Shown here: positions 46,618 to 54,758 of the stretch, piece after piece
Position numbering within the stretch: position 1 is the first letter of the stretch
How the letters are laid out: each line of letters starts with the position of its first letter
Assembly (NCBI RefSeq): GCF_001611675.1
Contig: NZ_CP014766.1
Coordinates: 2,728,001 to 2,792,000 of the forward strand
From: Pontibacter akesuensis
GTDB taxonomy: Bacteria > Bacteroidota > Bacteroidia > Cytophagales > Hymenobacteraceae
Direction: 5' to 3'
Length of the DNA: 64,000 nt
Notes under the pieces: generated by a model
What the model was told of the DNA's origin: nothing
Databases searched by the model: none
The model's input: only the letters and a program-made list of their open reading frames with translations
Program-made: the position numbers and the translations under genes

Positions 46618-47166
46618 TTATTCGTCGGATTTGGTGATAAGCCATATGGCATCTTCTGCTGCCTGCTCGCCTTGCCACTCCACCAAAACCCGCTGGCTAA
46701 GCAGGGAATTTACCTGCCGCCCCACATAGGTTGGCTGAATGGGCAGGTGGCGCGTGTACAGGCGGTCGATAAGCACGAGCAACTCCACATTGGCCGGACG
46801 GCCGTAGGCGATCATGGCATCCAGCGCCGCCCGCACCGAGCGGCCCGTGTACAGCACGTCATCCACCAGGATTACCTTTTTGCCCTCTACCAGGAAATCA
46901 ATCTTAGTGGCATTGGCGGCAATCGGTGTATCGCGGCGGCGGAAATCATCGCGGTGGAAAGTGGTATCGAGTAGGCCGGTAGGCACTTGTTTGCCTAGAA
47001 TGGCGGCTAAGGTGCTCTGAATACGCTGGGCTACGTACTTGCCACGCGGCTGGAGGCCCAGAATAACAGAATCAGAAAAATCACCGTGGCTCTCGATGAG
47101 CTGGTGGCACAGGCGCATCACCATGATCTCGAGCAGTTGCTGGTTTACGATGAGTCTTTTCTGCAT
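46618..47166 (-). CDS. pyrR: Bifunctional pyrimidine operon regulator/uracil phosphoribosyltransferase
   Basis: A 182-residue PyrR. The PRPP-binding motif is VILVDDVLYTGRSVRAALDA; LGLQPRGKYVAQRI and DTTFHRDDFRRRDTPI are family blocks. PyrR binds UMP-loaded leader RNA and has weak uracil phosphoribosyltransferase activity. A TATATTTG element lies 18 bp upstream, too close for a long attenuator leader, so RNA control here would have to act on the pyrR-pyrB mRNA itself. Confidence 0.93.
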   Translation of the reverse strand: MQKRLIVNQQLLEIMVMRLCHQLIESHGDFSDSVILGLQPRGKYVAQRIQSTLAAILGKQVPTGLLDTTFHRDDFRRRDTPIAANATKIDFLVEGKKVILVDDVLYTGRSVRAALDAMIAYGRPANVELLVLIDRLYTRHLPIQPTYVGRQVNSLLSQRVLVEWQGEQAAEDAIWLITKSDE

Positions 47167-47183
47167 AGCGGAAGAATCTGTTG

Positions 47184-47214
47184 CAAATATAGAAAGTCAG
47201 GTGAAGATGCGAAA
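47184..47214 (-). promoter_or_regulatory. Candidate promoter of pyrR-pyrB
   Basis: On the minus strand TATATTTG (47184-47191) matches TAnnTTTG; TTTC sits 19 bp upstream in place of TTTG. Confidence 0.5.
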
Positions 47215-47522
47215 GTTTTTGGGAAATTAGCGTGAAAGGAGGAGATGGTTTAAAGTATGGCTGCGGTGCTTGTGCTGGTCTATGCTTGCATAGGTGCGGC
47301 TATACTTATTTCAGCGGCATTACCTGGCGCGGGCGCCCGCTAATGCACATGACTGCTTCTGCAATGCAACAAAGGCTAAGTCCCCCTTTGAAGGGGGTAG
47401 GGGGATGTTTTACTCCTGCGGATAATTCCCCTCCTCGGAGGGGCAGGAGCTGCGAGGGCTCCAACTAGAGCCCTCGCAGCTCCTGCGAGCGTCTGACGAA
47501 GTATAGCTTTCAAACTACCTCC
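47215..47522. other. Intergenic repeat region between pyrR and the next gene
   Basis: No gene. A mosaic of G/C-run repeats at 47379-47498, described separately, plus a segment at 47252-47325 rich in GCGG and TATACTT. Confidence 0.6.
47379..47498. repeat. Mosaic of hairpin repeats
   Basis: Contains CCCCCTTTGAAGGGGG, then CCCCTCCTCGGAGGGG, then a perfect 17-bp inverted repeat AGGAGCTGCGAGGGCTC (47445-47461) and its complement (47468-47484), running into CTGCGAGCGTCTGAC. The last part recurs at 34979-35014 and 58917-58950. Confidence 0.75.
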
Positions 47523-49007
47523 TCAAAAGCTGATCTTATTGATATAAAATACTCTTCTAGGTGGCCCGTTCTCCTGGCGGATGCGCTGGAAGCCAAAAGC
47601 GGCCATGCTGTTGCCGTACCAGCGGATAATTCCGGGCTGGTCTACACCCAGAGACTTTTCTTTCTCCCGGTAGAGCTTAATCTCCAGCTTGGTTTCCTCA
47701 TCCTCATACTTGTTTTCGTTCATGATGTGGTACAAGATTTCGTTGTCCTTTGGGTAAGCCATAACTACGCGGCCATCGGGGAAGTGCTGCAACTCCACCG
47801 AATGGCGCAGATCATACGTGGTGACGCCGGAGAGCCTAAAGGTGTTGTCCCAAAGCAAAGTGCCATTTCTATCAAAGCTTAAAACAACGGCATGGCTGCG
47901 TTTGATCTCCTCCGGCTCCCTGTACCGGGCAAGGATAGGAGCTATGCCCGGGTGGCCGATGTTACTGCCTTTGTACACCGAGTAGTACGCCTCTGCGCCC
48001 AGCAAATAGCCAGTGGGCGTCACAATCAGGTCGTGGAGGAGCAGGCGGTAGTTGTAGCCCGGTTTGCGGCCGGCACGCAGTCGCTCTGCCTCGCGCCGGC
48101 GGGTACGCGCTTCGCGGCGCGGCTTCATGTACTTTAAAAAATTCTTAAGCTGCAGCATGTTGTAAAATTCTCCCTCTACCGCGTCGGCAGAGAGGGGCAT
48201 GGTGAAAAAGCCCTGGCTGTAGCGCAGGTCGCGGGAGCCATACGTGCCGATCAAGAGCTTCTGAGTAGTGTCGCCGGGTGTTATCTCGGCATTTAGCAGG
48301 CTCTTGTCCTCTTTCTGGAGTACAAAAAAGTTACGCAGCAGTTTCCCCTGTGCGTCAAAGCTTTTCACCTGTAAACGCGAAATGCGCCCGTTCGATTCGG
48401 TTAGCACCGCATCCACACGCCCCTGTTCCGGATCTGCCAGCAAATCAGAGAATTTAGACTCATCGCCGTAAATAGAGGGCAGCCGTTTTACCTCGGCAGA
48501 GGCAGGGTTGAGGTGAAACAGCACGGGCTTCTGGTCTTTGCTGTTCTGGCCAATGATAAAGTAGTTGCCTTTTAGTACGTTAAATTCGTAAATGGCATCG
48601 ATATGCTCCAGCTCGAACCGCTTGTGCCGTACGCTTCCTGTTTTGTGATGCAGGCGCACAAAAGTATATTCCTGGTAATCATCACCATCAAATGCCAGGT
48701 AGGTGTAAGGCGCTTCGGTGTAGTAGCGGATAAAGTCGCTGTCAGGCGATATTTGGGCAGTGTCGCTCCATACTTCCTCCAACTTGTGGTTATACTTGGT
48801 GAACCGGAAGGTGGCAATCGTTTCCCAGGCATTACTAACCTTGTGGTACACCAGCAAGCTGCTGTCGGGTAGGGCAATAACCTCCACCTCGGTTTCTTCG
48901 GGTATCAGGGGCAGTTCCAGGCGTATAGGCTGCGTGGGTTCCTGTGCCAGCAGCGGCAGGAGCACAAAGGCCAGGATCAGGGTGAGCAGGTAACGGGCGT
49001 GTCGCAT
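47523..49007 (-). CDS. Hypothetical secreted protein, 494 aa
   Basis: Signal peptide (1-21, ending PLLAQ) followed by a beta-strand-rich protein with repeated propeller-like strands: DSSLLVYHKVSNAWETIATF, YTYLAFDGDDYQEYTFVRLH, GNYFIIGQNSKDQKPVLFHL, VMAYPKDNEILYHI. A basic insert RREARTRRREAERLRAGRK interrupts it near residue 300. It may be a periplasmic beta-propeller; no enzyme motif seen. It is transcribed alone. Confidence 0.7.
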   Translation of the reverse strand: MRHARYLLTLILAFVLLPLLAQEPTQPIRLELPLIPEETEVEVIALPDSSLLVYHKVSNAWETIATFRFTKYNHKLEEVWSDTAQISPDSDFIRYYTEAPYTYLAFDGDDYQEYTFVRLHHKTGSVRHKRFELEHIDAIYEFNVLKGNYFIIGQNSKDQKPVLFHLNPASAEVKRLPSIYGDESKFSDLLADPEQGRVDAVLTESNGRISRLQVKSFDAQGKLLRNFFVLQKEDKSLLNAEITPGDTTQKLLIGTYGSRDLRYSQGFFTMPLSADAVEGEFYNMLQLKNFLKYMKPRREARTRRREAERLRAGRKPGYNYRLLLHDLIVTPTGYLLGAEAYYSVYKGSNIGHPGIAPILARYREPEEIKRSHAVVLSFDRNGTLLWDNTFRLSGVTTYDLRHSVELQHFPDGRVVMAYPKDNEILYHIMNENKYEDEETKLEIKLYREKEKSLGVDQPGIIRWYGNSMAAFGFQRIRQENGPPRRVFYINKISF

Positions 49008-49140
49008 AAGGTTCGTGTGTTAGTGCTATCCTGTGGCGGAAGAGGGCAAGGTGCTGGCTTCCGTTTTGCCGGGCAAGGTATTTCCTGTCTTCAGTGTTTG
49101 CCCACAAAATAAAACTTAACCATGCCCGGATATAAAAATA

Positions 49141-49171
49141 GCGGCTAAAGCATTTTACTGCAATTAGCCGC
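49141..49171 (-). terminator. Candidate terminator after the EVE gene
   Basis: GCGGCTAA (49141-49148) pairs with TTAGCCGC (49164-49171); on the minus strand a T-rich stretch follows. Confidence 0.5.
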
Positions 49172-49206
49172 CATTCGTTGTTTTTTGCTGCGTGTAATTT
49201 CAGGCG

Positions 49207-49614
49207 CTAATTGCCCAAAGCCAGCAATACATCAAACTCCTCGGCTTTCAGCGGCATTACGGAAAGGCGCGACTGGCGGAGCAGCGCAATATCCTGCAAC
49301 CGCTCGTCTTTCTTGATCTGCTCCAATGTTACAGGCTCCTTAAAGTCACGGAAGGGCACCAGGTCTACCACCACCCACTTGCCCTGTTCCTCAGAGGTTG
49401 GGTCGGGGTAAGCGGCTTTATCCACCTTGGCAATGCCCACAATGGCCTTTTCGGATACGCTGTGGTAGAACAGCACCAGGTCGCCGGGCTGCATTTGCTG
49501 CATGTTGTTGCGGGCCTGGTAGTTGCGTACGCCGTCCCACATGGTGCGGCCGTCTTTCACTAAGTCTGCCCAGGAGTATTTATCAGGTTCTGATTTTGCT
49601 AACCAGTGTTGCAT
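49207..49614 (-). CDS. EVE-domain protein
   Basis: From the ATG at 49614: 135 residues, full EVE (PUA-like) length: HWLAKSEPDKYSWADLVKDG, WDGVRNYQARNNMQQMQPGD, LVLFYHSVSEKAIVGIAKV and WVVVDLVPF. EVE domains bind modified nucleobases in DNA or RNA and recur in both core and defence contexts; this copy is in the core and resembles the widespread thymocyte nuclear protein 1-like form. Confidence 0.92.
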   Translation of the reverse strand: MQHWLAKSEPDKYSWADLVKDGRTMWDGVRNYQARNNMQQMQPGDLVLFYHSVSEKAIVGIAKVDKAAYPDPTSEEQGKWVVVDLVPFRDFKEPVTLEQIKKDERLQDIALLRQSRLSVMPLKAEEFDVLLALGN

Positions 49615-49661
49615 TTGTAAAGTGTGTAAGGGTGTAAAGGAACGGGGCGGCAACGGTTGGA

Positions 49662-49856
49662 TTATGGCCGCTCCAGGTTTTTTGGTTTAAAGTACAGTTT
49701 TAGGTTGACGATGGCGGCTCCTACAAGCAAGCCGTAGATTAGCCACAGCAGGGTAGGGGGCACCGCATCGGTAAAGTGCAAAGCCACTGCAAAAACAAAC
49801 AGCCAGGCTGTTACCAATTTCCTTTTTTGAAGTGTAAGTGTCTCGAATGTTTTCAT
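49662..49856 (-). CDS. Small two-helix membrane protein (paralogue c)
   Basis: From the ATG at 49856: 64 residues. Pattern: KTFETLTLQKRKLV, hydrophobic helix, DAVPP turn, second helix LLWLIYGLLVGAAIV, basic tail KPKNLERP. It shares layout and residues with the two genes immediately upstream (49863-50072 and 50085-50279). No family name recognised. Confidence 0.6.
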   Translation of the reverse strand: MKTFETLTLQKRKLVTAWLFVFAVALHFTDAVPPTLLWLIYGLLVGAAIVNLKLYFKPKNLERP

Positions 49857-49862
49857 GCGCAT

Positions 49863-50072
49863 TTAGTAAAGTCTTTTGGTGTTTGTTTTGTTTTGACTGC
49901 GTGCCTGCCGGTATAGCAGCACCTCGTTTGCGAGCACGGCAAAAAGTATCCCCAGCACAATGCCTGTCCAAAAAGGATCGGCGCGAAGTATAACAAGTAT
50001 GGCTACCAGCACCTGCAGGCCCACCCGCAGGAGGGTTCTGCTGTTCAACGAAAGGTTTTGGAGTGTTTTCAT
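49863..50072 (-). CDS. Small two-helix membrane protein (paralogue b)
   Basis: 69 residues: KTLQNLSLNSRTLLR, helix, ADPFWTG turn, helix IVLGILFAVLANEVLLY, basic tail. It ends six bases before the next small gene begins, so the trio is likely one transcript. Confidence 0.6.
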   Translation of the reverse strand: MKTLQNLSLNSRTLLRVGLQVLVAILVILRADPFWTGIVLGILFAVLANEVLLYRQARSQNKTNTKRLY

Positions 50073-50084
50073 GGCAGTGTAGGG

Positions 50085-50279
50085 CTAAGGTTTCGCTGAT
50101 TTCTTGTGCTTTACAAATATCCAGACCTCCAGAGCAAACTGCACCAGGAGCACACCTAACAGCATGCCCCCAAAAAGGCTGATAAACCTGTCGGCCATTA
50201 CGAGGGCCATAAACGCCATAAGCAGCAACATGGCAGCTATGGTTCGGGTTGTTTTGGAAAGGCTTCTGTAATACAGCAT
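50085..50279 (-). CDS. Small two-helix membrane protein (paralogue a)
   Basis: 64 residues: LYYRSLSKTTRTIAA, helix, ADRFISLFGG turn, helix LLGVLLVQFALEVWIF, tail KHKKSAKP. First of the tandem trio, 12 bp before paralogue b. The shared R-T-x start, D-F turn and GxxLGxLxxxxxxE second helix point to duplication. Confidence 0.6.
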   Translation of the reverse strand: MLYYRSLSKTTRTIAAMLLLMAFMALVMADRFISLFGGMLLGVLLVQFALEVWIFVKHKKSAKP

Positions 50280-50445
50280 AGGCGTTTCAGCTTATAGATT
50301 GACGCTTGAACAGAGCACCACTTATATCGGCAGACCAAAGCTCCGGAAATCAGCCTGCCACAGCCAGTACCGCTCCGGAAAGGGAGTAGCCATCGGAAAG
50401 AGGTTCATTCTTCAACTATAACGTAAAGCCGGGTAAGCTTTTATT

Positions 50446-50841
50446 CTAATATTCTATGCGCTGCACTTTCAGCAAACTGTCGCTGCTCTGCACTATTCTG
50501 ATTTTGTACTCCAGTGGAGGGTTGCTGCCCTCCTCCATGCGTACCTGCACGAGGTTTTTTTCCAACTGCTCCCAGGTGCCTTCCTCCTCCTGCAGCCCGT
50601 CGGTTGGGGCAATCTCGTAGCGCTTAATCACGCCGCCGGGCTCCAGCGTAAAGCCTGTGCGGCCCCGCGAAGGCGGAAAATCATATGTGTTCGGGCGGTA
50701 GGCCCAGATGCCATCACTATCTTCCTCAAAAGAATGCAGCCATGTCTTGCCCACTAACTGAGTGGCCAGCTTGTCGTTTTTCTTGCAGGTAACCGCCATA
50801 AACGTCAGGCACAGCAGGCATAGCAACGAAGCGTATTTCAT
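50446..50841 (-). CDS. Small hypothetical lipoprotein
   Basis: 131 residues with signal peptide and lipobox AVTC followed by KKND. The mature part, LATQLVGKTWLHSFEEDSDG and EEGTWEQLEKNLVQV, resembles lipocalin-like or META-type 'W-H-S' single-domain lipoproteins of Bacteroidetes. No precise family assigned. Confidence 0.7.
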   Translation of the reverse strand: MKYASLLCLLCLTFMAVTCKKNDKLATQLVGKTWLHSFEEDSDGIWAYRPNTYDFPPSRGRTGFTLEPGGVIKRYEIAPTDGLQEEEGTWEQLEKNLVQVRMEEGSNPPLEYKIRIVQSSDSLLKVQRIEY

Positions 50842-51039
50842 AGTTTGGGTAAATGTTTATATGCTAAGATAGGTGATTTTGCCTGGATATAGAAGTATAA
50901 GAATGTAACTATTTGCACCAGGGGTGATGGCTGGGTGGCATGGGCGCTCTAGCTTCTATATACGAGGCTGCGCCAAAATAGAGTTGCCGATCGGGCACGA
51001 AACGATGGCGCGCCGCTGCCATGGTTCGGCCGCTTTTTC

Positions 51040-51047
51040 TATCTTTG
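51040..51047 (+). promoter_or_regulatory. Candidate -7 element of polX
   Basis: TATCTTTG matches TAnnTTTG exactly, 24 bp before the TTG start at 51072. Confidence 0.45.
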
Positions 51048-51071
51048 TAGTACACAGACAAGAATCAGGCT

Positions 51072-52775
51072 TTGGAAAATAAGAAGATTATAAAACAGTT
51101 TAAGCTAGCGGCCGAACTGATGGAGCTGCACGACGAGAATCCCTTTAAGATCCGCTCGTACACCAATGCGGTGGGCGCGCTGGAACTGGTGGAGGAGCCG
51201 CTGGAGCAGCTGACGCAGGCGCAGTTAGAAGGTATACAGGGCGTGGGCAAAGGCATCGCGGCCAAGATCATCGAGATCAACCAAAACGGCTCTTTTGCCG
51301 AGCTGGACCAGATGCTGCAGGTAACGCCGAACGGCGTGGTGGAGATGCTTCGTATTAAGGGCATAGGGCCTAAAAAAGTGCGTAACCTTTGGAAAGAGCT
51401 CGGTGCCGAAACGGTGGAGGAACTGCTGGAGGCCTGCGAGCAGGACAAGGTAAGCAAGCTGAAAGGCTTCGGTGCCAAAACGCAGGAAAACATCAGGCAG
51501 GCGCTGCTTTTCACGCAGCAGAACCGGGGCAAGCTGCTTTATGCCGAGGCAGAAAGTATGGCAGCGCAGCTGCATGAAAGTATACAAAACGTTTTGCCAA
51601 ACGCTGAAGTGGAGTTGGTGGGCGATGTGCGCCGCCGCCTGGAGATTGTGGAAAGCCTGCAGTTTATACTTGCCACCGAGGCGCCGGTGCAGGCACAGCA
51701 GGCGCTGCAAAGTATAGATGAGCTGGAGGAAAATGTGAAAGCCTCAGGTCCGCTGGTGTGGCGCGGCCACCATGCCACGAGTAATTTATCGGTGGAGGTG
51801 AAGCTGGTGCCGAATGCACGGTTTGCCAACGAGGTGTTCCTGCACTCTGCCGCTGTCGAGCACCTGGCGCAGCATTTTACCAGCAGCACCAACCTGCTGA
51901 CGGTGGTGCGGGAGCAGGGCTATGATTCGGAGGCGGACATTTACAAATCAGCGGGCATGGCCTATATTGCGCCGGAACTGCGCGAAGGAACTAACGAGCT
52001 GCAACTGGCGCTGGAGAATAAATTGCCTACGCTACTGGAGTTATCCGATCTGAAAGGCAGCCTGCACAACCACAGCACCTATTCCGACGGGGCGCACACG
52101 CTGGAGCAAATGGCCATCTTCCTGCGCGACGAAGGCTACGAATACCTGGGTATTTCTGATCATTCTAAAACCGCATCCTACGCCGGTGGCTTGCGCGAGG
52201 GTGATGTGCTGCGCCAGCAAAAAGAGATCGATGAACTGAACAAGAAGCTGGCTCCTTTCAGAATATTTAAAGGCATTGAGTCTGATATTTTGGGCGACGG
52301 CTCGCTGGATTATGCCGAGGACATTCTGAAGACGTTCGACTTTGTAGTGGCCAGCATCCACAGCAGCCTGAACATGGATGAGCAGAAGGCTACCACACGA
52401 CTCATCACCGCTATCGAGAACCCGTACACCACCATGCTTGGCCACCCAACCGGTCGGTTATTACTGCGCCGCGAGGGCTACCCGATCAACCATAAAATGG
52501 TGATTGATGCCTGCGCTGCCAACAACGTCATCATCGAGATCAATTCAAACCCCTGGCGCCTCGACCTGGACTGGCGCTACGTGCAGTATGCGCTCGAGAA
52601 AGGAGTGCTGCTAAGTATAAACCCGGATGCCCACCACACCAACGGCTATGCCGACATGAAGTATGGCGTGCTGATGGGCCGCAAAGGAGGCCTTACCAAA
52701 GAGATGACCTTTAACACGAAATCGGTGGAGGAAGTGGCGCAGTATTTCAGGGAGCGGAAGGAGAAAATAAAGTAG
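51072..52775 (+). CDS. polX: PolX-like protein: degenerate polymerase palm plus intact PHP exonuclease
   Basis: A 567-residue protein with a TTG start. Residues 1-150 carry helix-hairpin-helix DNA-binding motifs (GIQGVGKGIAAKI, IKGIGPKKVRNL, LKGFGAKTQENI). The palm motif, normally G-S..RRG...GDID, reads VGDVRRRLEIVESLQFIL (183-200): both metal-binding Asp are missing, and the third-Asp strand reads LSVEVKLVP. The C-terminal PHP domain (330-567) is intact: HNHSTYSDG, ISDHS, NPDAHH. It is thus likely a 3'-5' exonuclease/phosphatase in DNA repair without polymerase activity. Confidence 0.9.
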   Translation: MENKKIIKQFKLAAELMELHDENPFKIRSYTNAVGALELVEEPLEQLTQAQLEGIQGVGKGIAAKIIEINQNGSFAELDQMLQVTPNGVVEMLRIKGIGPKKVRNLWKELGAETVEELLEACEQDKVSKLKGFGAKTQENIRQALLFTQQNRGKLLYAEAESMAAQLHESIQNVLPNAEVELVGDVRRRLEIVESLQFILATEAPVQAQQALQSIDELEENVKASGPLVWRGHHATSNLSVEVKLVPNARFANEVFLHSAAVEHLAQHFTSSTNLLTVVREQGYDSEADIYKSAGMAYIAPELREGTNELQLALENKLPTLLELSDLKGSLHNHSTYSDGAHTLEQMAIFLRDEGYEYLGISDHSKTASYAGGLREGDVLRQQKEIDELNKKLAPFRIFKGIESDILGDGSLDYAEDILKTFDFVVASIHSSLNMDEQKATTRLITAIENPYTTMLGHPTGRLLLRREGYPINHKMVIDACAANNVIIEINSNPWRLDLDWRYVQYALEKGVLLSINPDAHHTNGYADMKYGVLMGRKGGLTKEMTFNTKSVEEVAQYFRERKEKIK

Positions 52776-52784
52776 CAGGAGAAA

Positions 52785-52874
52785 CTGGCGCAAGCGTCCG
52801 CTTGTGCCGACGTGCACGAAAATCTCCTTCCGAACTTATTGCTAGCGCAAGGCACAAGCGGACGCTTGCGCCAG
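52785..52874. repeat. Perfect 24-bp inverted repeat
   Basis: CTGGCGCAAGCGTCCGCTTG plus TGCC at 52785-52808 is exactly complementary to 52851-52874, with a 42-bp loop. It fills most of the gap between polX and the GT9 gene. Parts recur at 54406-54437, about 54628-54644 and 58379-58401. Confidence 0.85.
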
Positions 52875-52890
52875 AACATTAGAGTATAAC

Positions 52891-53925
52891 ATGCCTAAAA
52901 TTCTCATACTCCGTTTTTCATCTATCGGCGACATCGTGCTGACGACGCCGGTGATCCGCTGCATTAAAGAGCAGGTGCCGGGGGCGGAGGTGCATTACTG
53001 TACCAAGAAAGCATTTCAACCCATACTTGCCAACAACCCGCACGTGGACAAGGTGCATGTGCTGGAGGATAGCCTGAACAAACTGGTGCAGGAGCTGAAA
53101 GCTGAGAGCTTCGATTATGTGGTAGATTTGCACAACAACCTGCGTACTCGCATCATCAAGACCAGGCTACGGAAGCCCAGCCGCAGCTTCGACAAGCTGA
53201 ATTATGAGAAGTGGCTGATGGTGAACTTTAAGCGCAACCAACTGCCGGATGTGCACATCGTGCAGCGTTATTTAGATACCGCTGCTGCCCTGGGCGTGAA
53301 AGACGATGGCAAAGGGCTGGAGTATTTCATCCCTGCCCAGGACGATGTGGACCTGCAGACGCTGCCGGAGCCTTTCCGGAACGGGTACGTGGCCTTTGCC
53401 ATCGGAGCGCAGCACTTCACTAAGCGCCTGCCTACGCCACGCATTGTGGAACTGTGTGAACAGTTTCAGCAGCCGGTCATACTTTTGGGAGGAAAGGAAG
53501 ATGCTGCCACCGGGGAGGAAATAGCTGCTCATTTCGATACACTGAACACGACACACGGCACACGAACAACTAGCAACGAGCAACGAACAACGGTTTACAA
53601 TGCCTGCGGCAAGTATAACCTCAACGGCTCGGCCTCGTTGGTAAGGCAGGCAGCGCAGGTGGTAAGTCACGACACGGGCCTGATGCACATTGCGTCGGCT
53701 TTTCAGAAAGACATCATCAGCGTGTGGGGCAACACAATTCCGGAATTCGGCATGTATCCGTTCCGCACCAGGTATAAAGTGCTGGAAGTACACGGCCTCA
53801 GCTGCCGTCCTTGCTCCAAAATAGGCTACAGCAAATGTCCAAAAGGGCATTTCAAATGCATGTGGGATATCCCGTTCAATGATTTAAATTTTAACGAAGA
53901 AGCTAATACTTATGGCCAAATATAA
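52891..53925 (+). CDS. Glycosyltransferase family 9 (heptosyltransferase-like), paralogue 2
   Basis: 344 residues: KILILRFSSIGDIVLTTPVI, FDYVVDLHNNLRTRII, FAIGAQHFTKRLP, SHDTGLMHIASAFQKD and the Cys-rich tail CRPCSKIGYSKCPKGHFKC, shared with the gene at 33360. Residues about 219-235 (TTHGTRTTSNEQRTT) are absent from the paralogue and derive from a short-period repeat. It probably adds a sugar to lipopolysaccharide or another envelope glycan. The downstream gene overlaps its end by 14 bp. Confidence 0.88.
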   Translation: MPKILILRFSSIGDIVLTTPVIRCIKEQVPGAEVHYCTKKAFQPILANNPHVDKVHVLEDSLNKLVQELKAESFDYVVDLHNNLRTRIIKTRLRKPSRSFDKLNYEKWLMVNFKRNQLPDVHIVQRYLDTAAALGVKDDGKGLEYFIPAQDDVDLQTLPEPFRNGYVAFAIGAQHFTKRLPTPRIVELCEQFQQPVILLGGKEDAATGEEIAAHFDTLNTTHGTRTTSNEQRTTVYNACGKYNLNGSASLVRQAAQVVSHDTGLMHIASAFQKDIISVWGNTIPEFGMYPFRTRYKVLEVHGLSCRPCSKIGYSKCPKGHFKCMWDIPFNDLNFNEEANTYGQI

Positions 53926-54313
53926 CTTAGACTGGCAGGAAACAGATGTGCAACTGATTGAGGCCATGCTGCTGGCAACCGGCGGCGAAGGAGGGGCCTC
54001 GCTGCAGAACGTACTGCTGATGATTGATGCCGTGGGCGGTGATGTGCCCTCGCTGCAGGAGGTGGAGCAGGGGCTGGAAAAGCTGATGGCCGTCAACTAT
54101 GTGCGCGTGCACAAAAACAAGCTGTCGCTCTCGCCACAGTTTATGCAGGAGTATGAAGCCATTGCCGGTGCTGAAAATGAGCAGGAGGAACTGCAGAAGC
54201 TGCTGAAGACAAAGGAACTAACGGCTGAAGGAATGGACGAGCCTAAAATCCTCCTCAAGAAGTATAAAGTCCGCAATTACTACCAGGCCTACCTGGAGCA
54301 GTTCGGAGGATAG
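53912..54313 (+). CDS. Hypothetical protein, winged-helix-like
   Basis: 133 residues overlapping the GT9 stop by 14 bp, so translationally coupled. The helical pattern TDVQLIEAMLLATGGEGGASLQNVLLMIDAV, then LQEVEQGLEKLMAVNYVRVHKNKLSLS suggests one winged-helix domain, followed by an acidic helical tail. No signal peptide. Function unknown. Confidence 0.6.
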   Translation: MAKYNLDWQETDVQLIEAMLLATGGEGGASLQNVLLMIDAVGGDVPSLQEVEQGLEKLMAVNYVRVHKNKLSLSPQFMQEYEAIAGAENEQEELQKLLKTKELTAEGMDEPKILLKKYKVRNYYQAYLEQFGG

Positions 54314-54355
54314 TATTGGAATAGGAAGGAATCGAGGACAGATTCTTTCCTTAAA

Positions 54356-54388
54356 AAAGAGCCGCTGAAACAGCTTCAGCGGCTCTTC
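54356..54388 (+). terminator. Terminator after the GT9/winged-helix pair
   Basis: AGAGCCGCTGA pairs with TCAGCGGCTCT over a seven-base loop, followed by TCTT. Confidence 0.75.
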
Positions 54389-54403
54389 TTATATACAAAA
54401 TTG

Positions 54404-54437
54404 ATTCAAGCGTCCGCTTGTGCCGACGTGCACGAAT
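54404..54437. repeat. GCGTCCGC-family dispersed repeat
   Basis: TCAAGCGTCCGCTTG and TGCCGACGTGCACGAA match the left arm and loop start of the inverted repeat at 52785-52874. A shorter piece of the right arm is at about 54628-54644. Confidence 0.7.
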
Positions 54438-54653
54438 TCATACTTGCCCCAATACTTCTTTTCAGTTCAAGCATGCTCCAGATAAGATCAAAGGTGAACC
54501 AACTTAGCTTCACAAATCCCTTCACACTACTGTCATCTTCGCGATAGGAGAGATCTTTTCAAAATTCCGGATGGATTTCTCGCCCTGCTCGAAATGACAA
54601 ATGTATCATATAAGCATGTTGGTACTAGCTGACGCTTGCGCCATACTACCATA

Positions 54654-54700
54654 AAAAGCCGAAGCCGCTGCTCTGTTGGAGCAGCGGCTTCGGCTTTTTA
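54654..54700. terminator. Strong bidirectional terminator before serS
   Basis: AAAAAGCCGAAGCCGCTGCTC pairs with GAGCAGCGGCTTCGGCTTTTT over a short loop. Confidence 0.93.
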
Positions 54701-54758
54701 TCGAGAACAGTAGAAGCAGAATCAAAAAAAGGTTCTCGCAAATTCCTGCTTCCTAACG

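Larger units (their letters stand above)
54314..54758. other. Intergenic region with two terminators and a repeat
   Basis: No gene. A hairpin ends the plus-strand unit (54356-54388), a GCGTCCGC-family repeat follows (54404-54437), and a strong bidirectional hairpin precedes serS (54654-54700). Confidence 0.6.

Noticed and set aside
45880..46974. 364-codon plus-strand frame across pyrB and pyrR
   Set aside because: Spans two well-supported minus-strand genes and has no recognisable domain.
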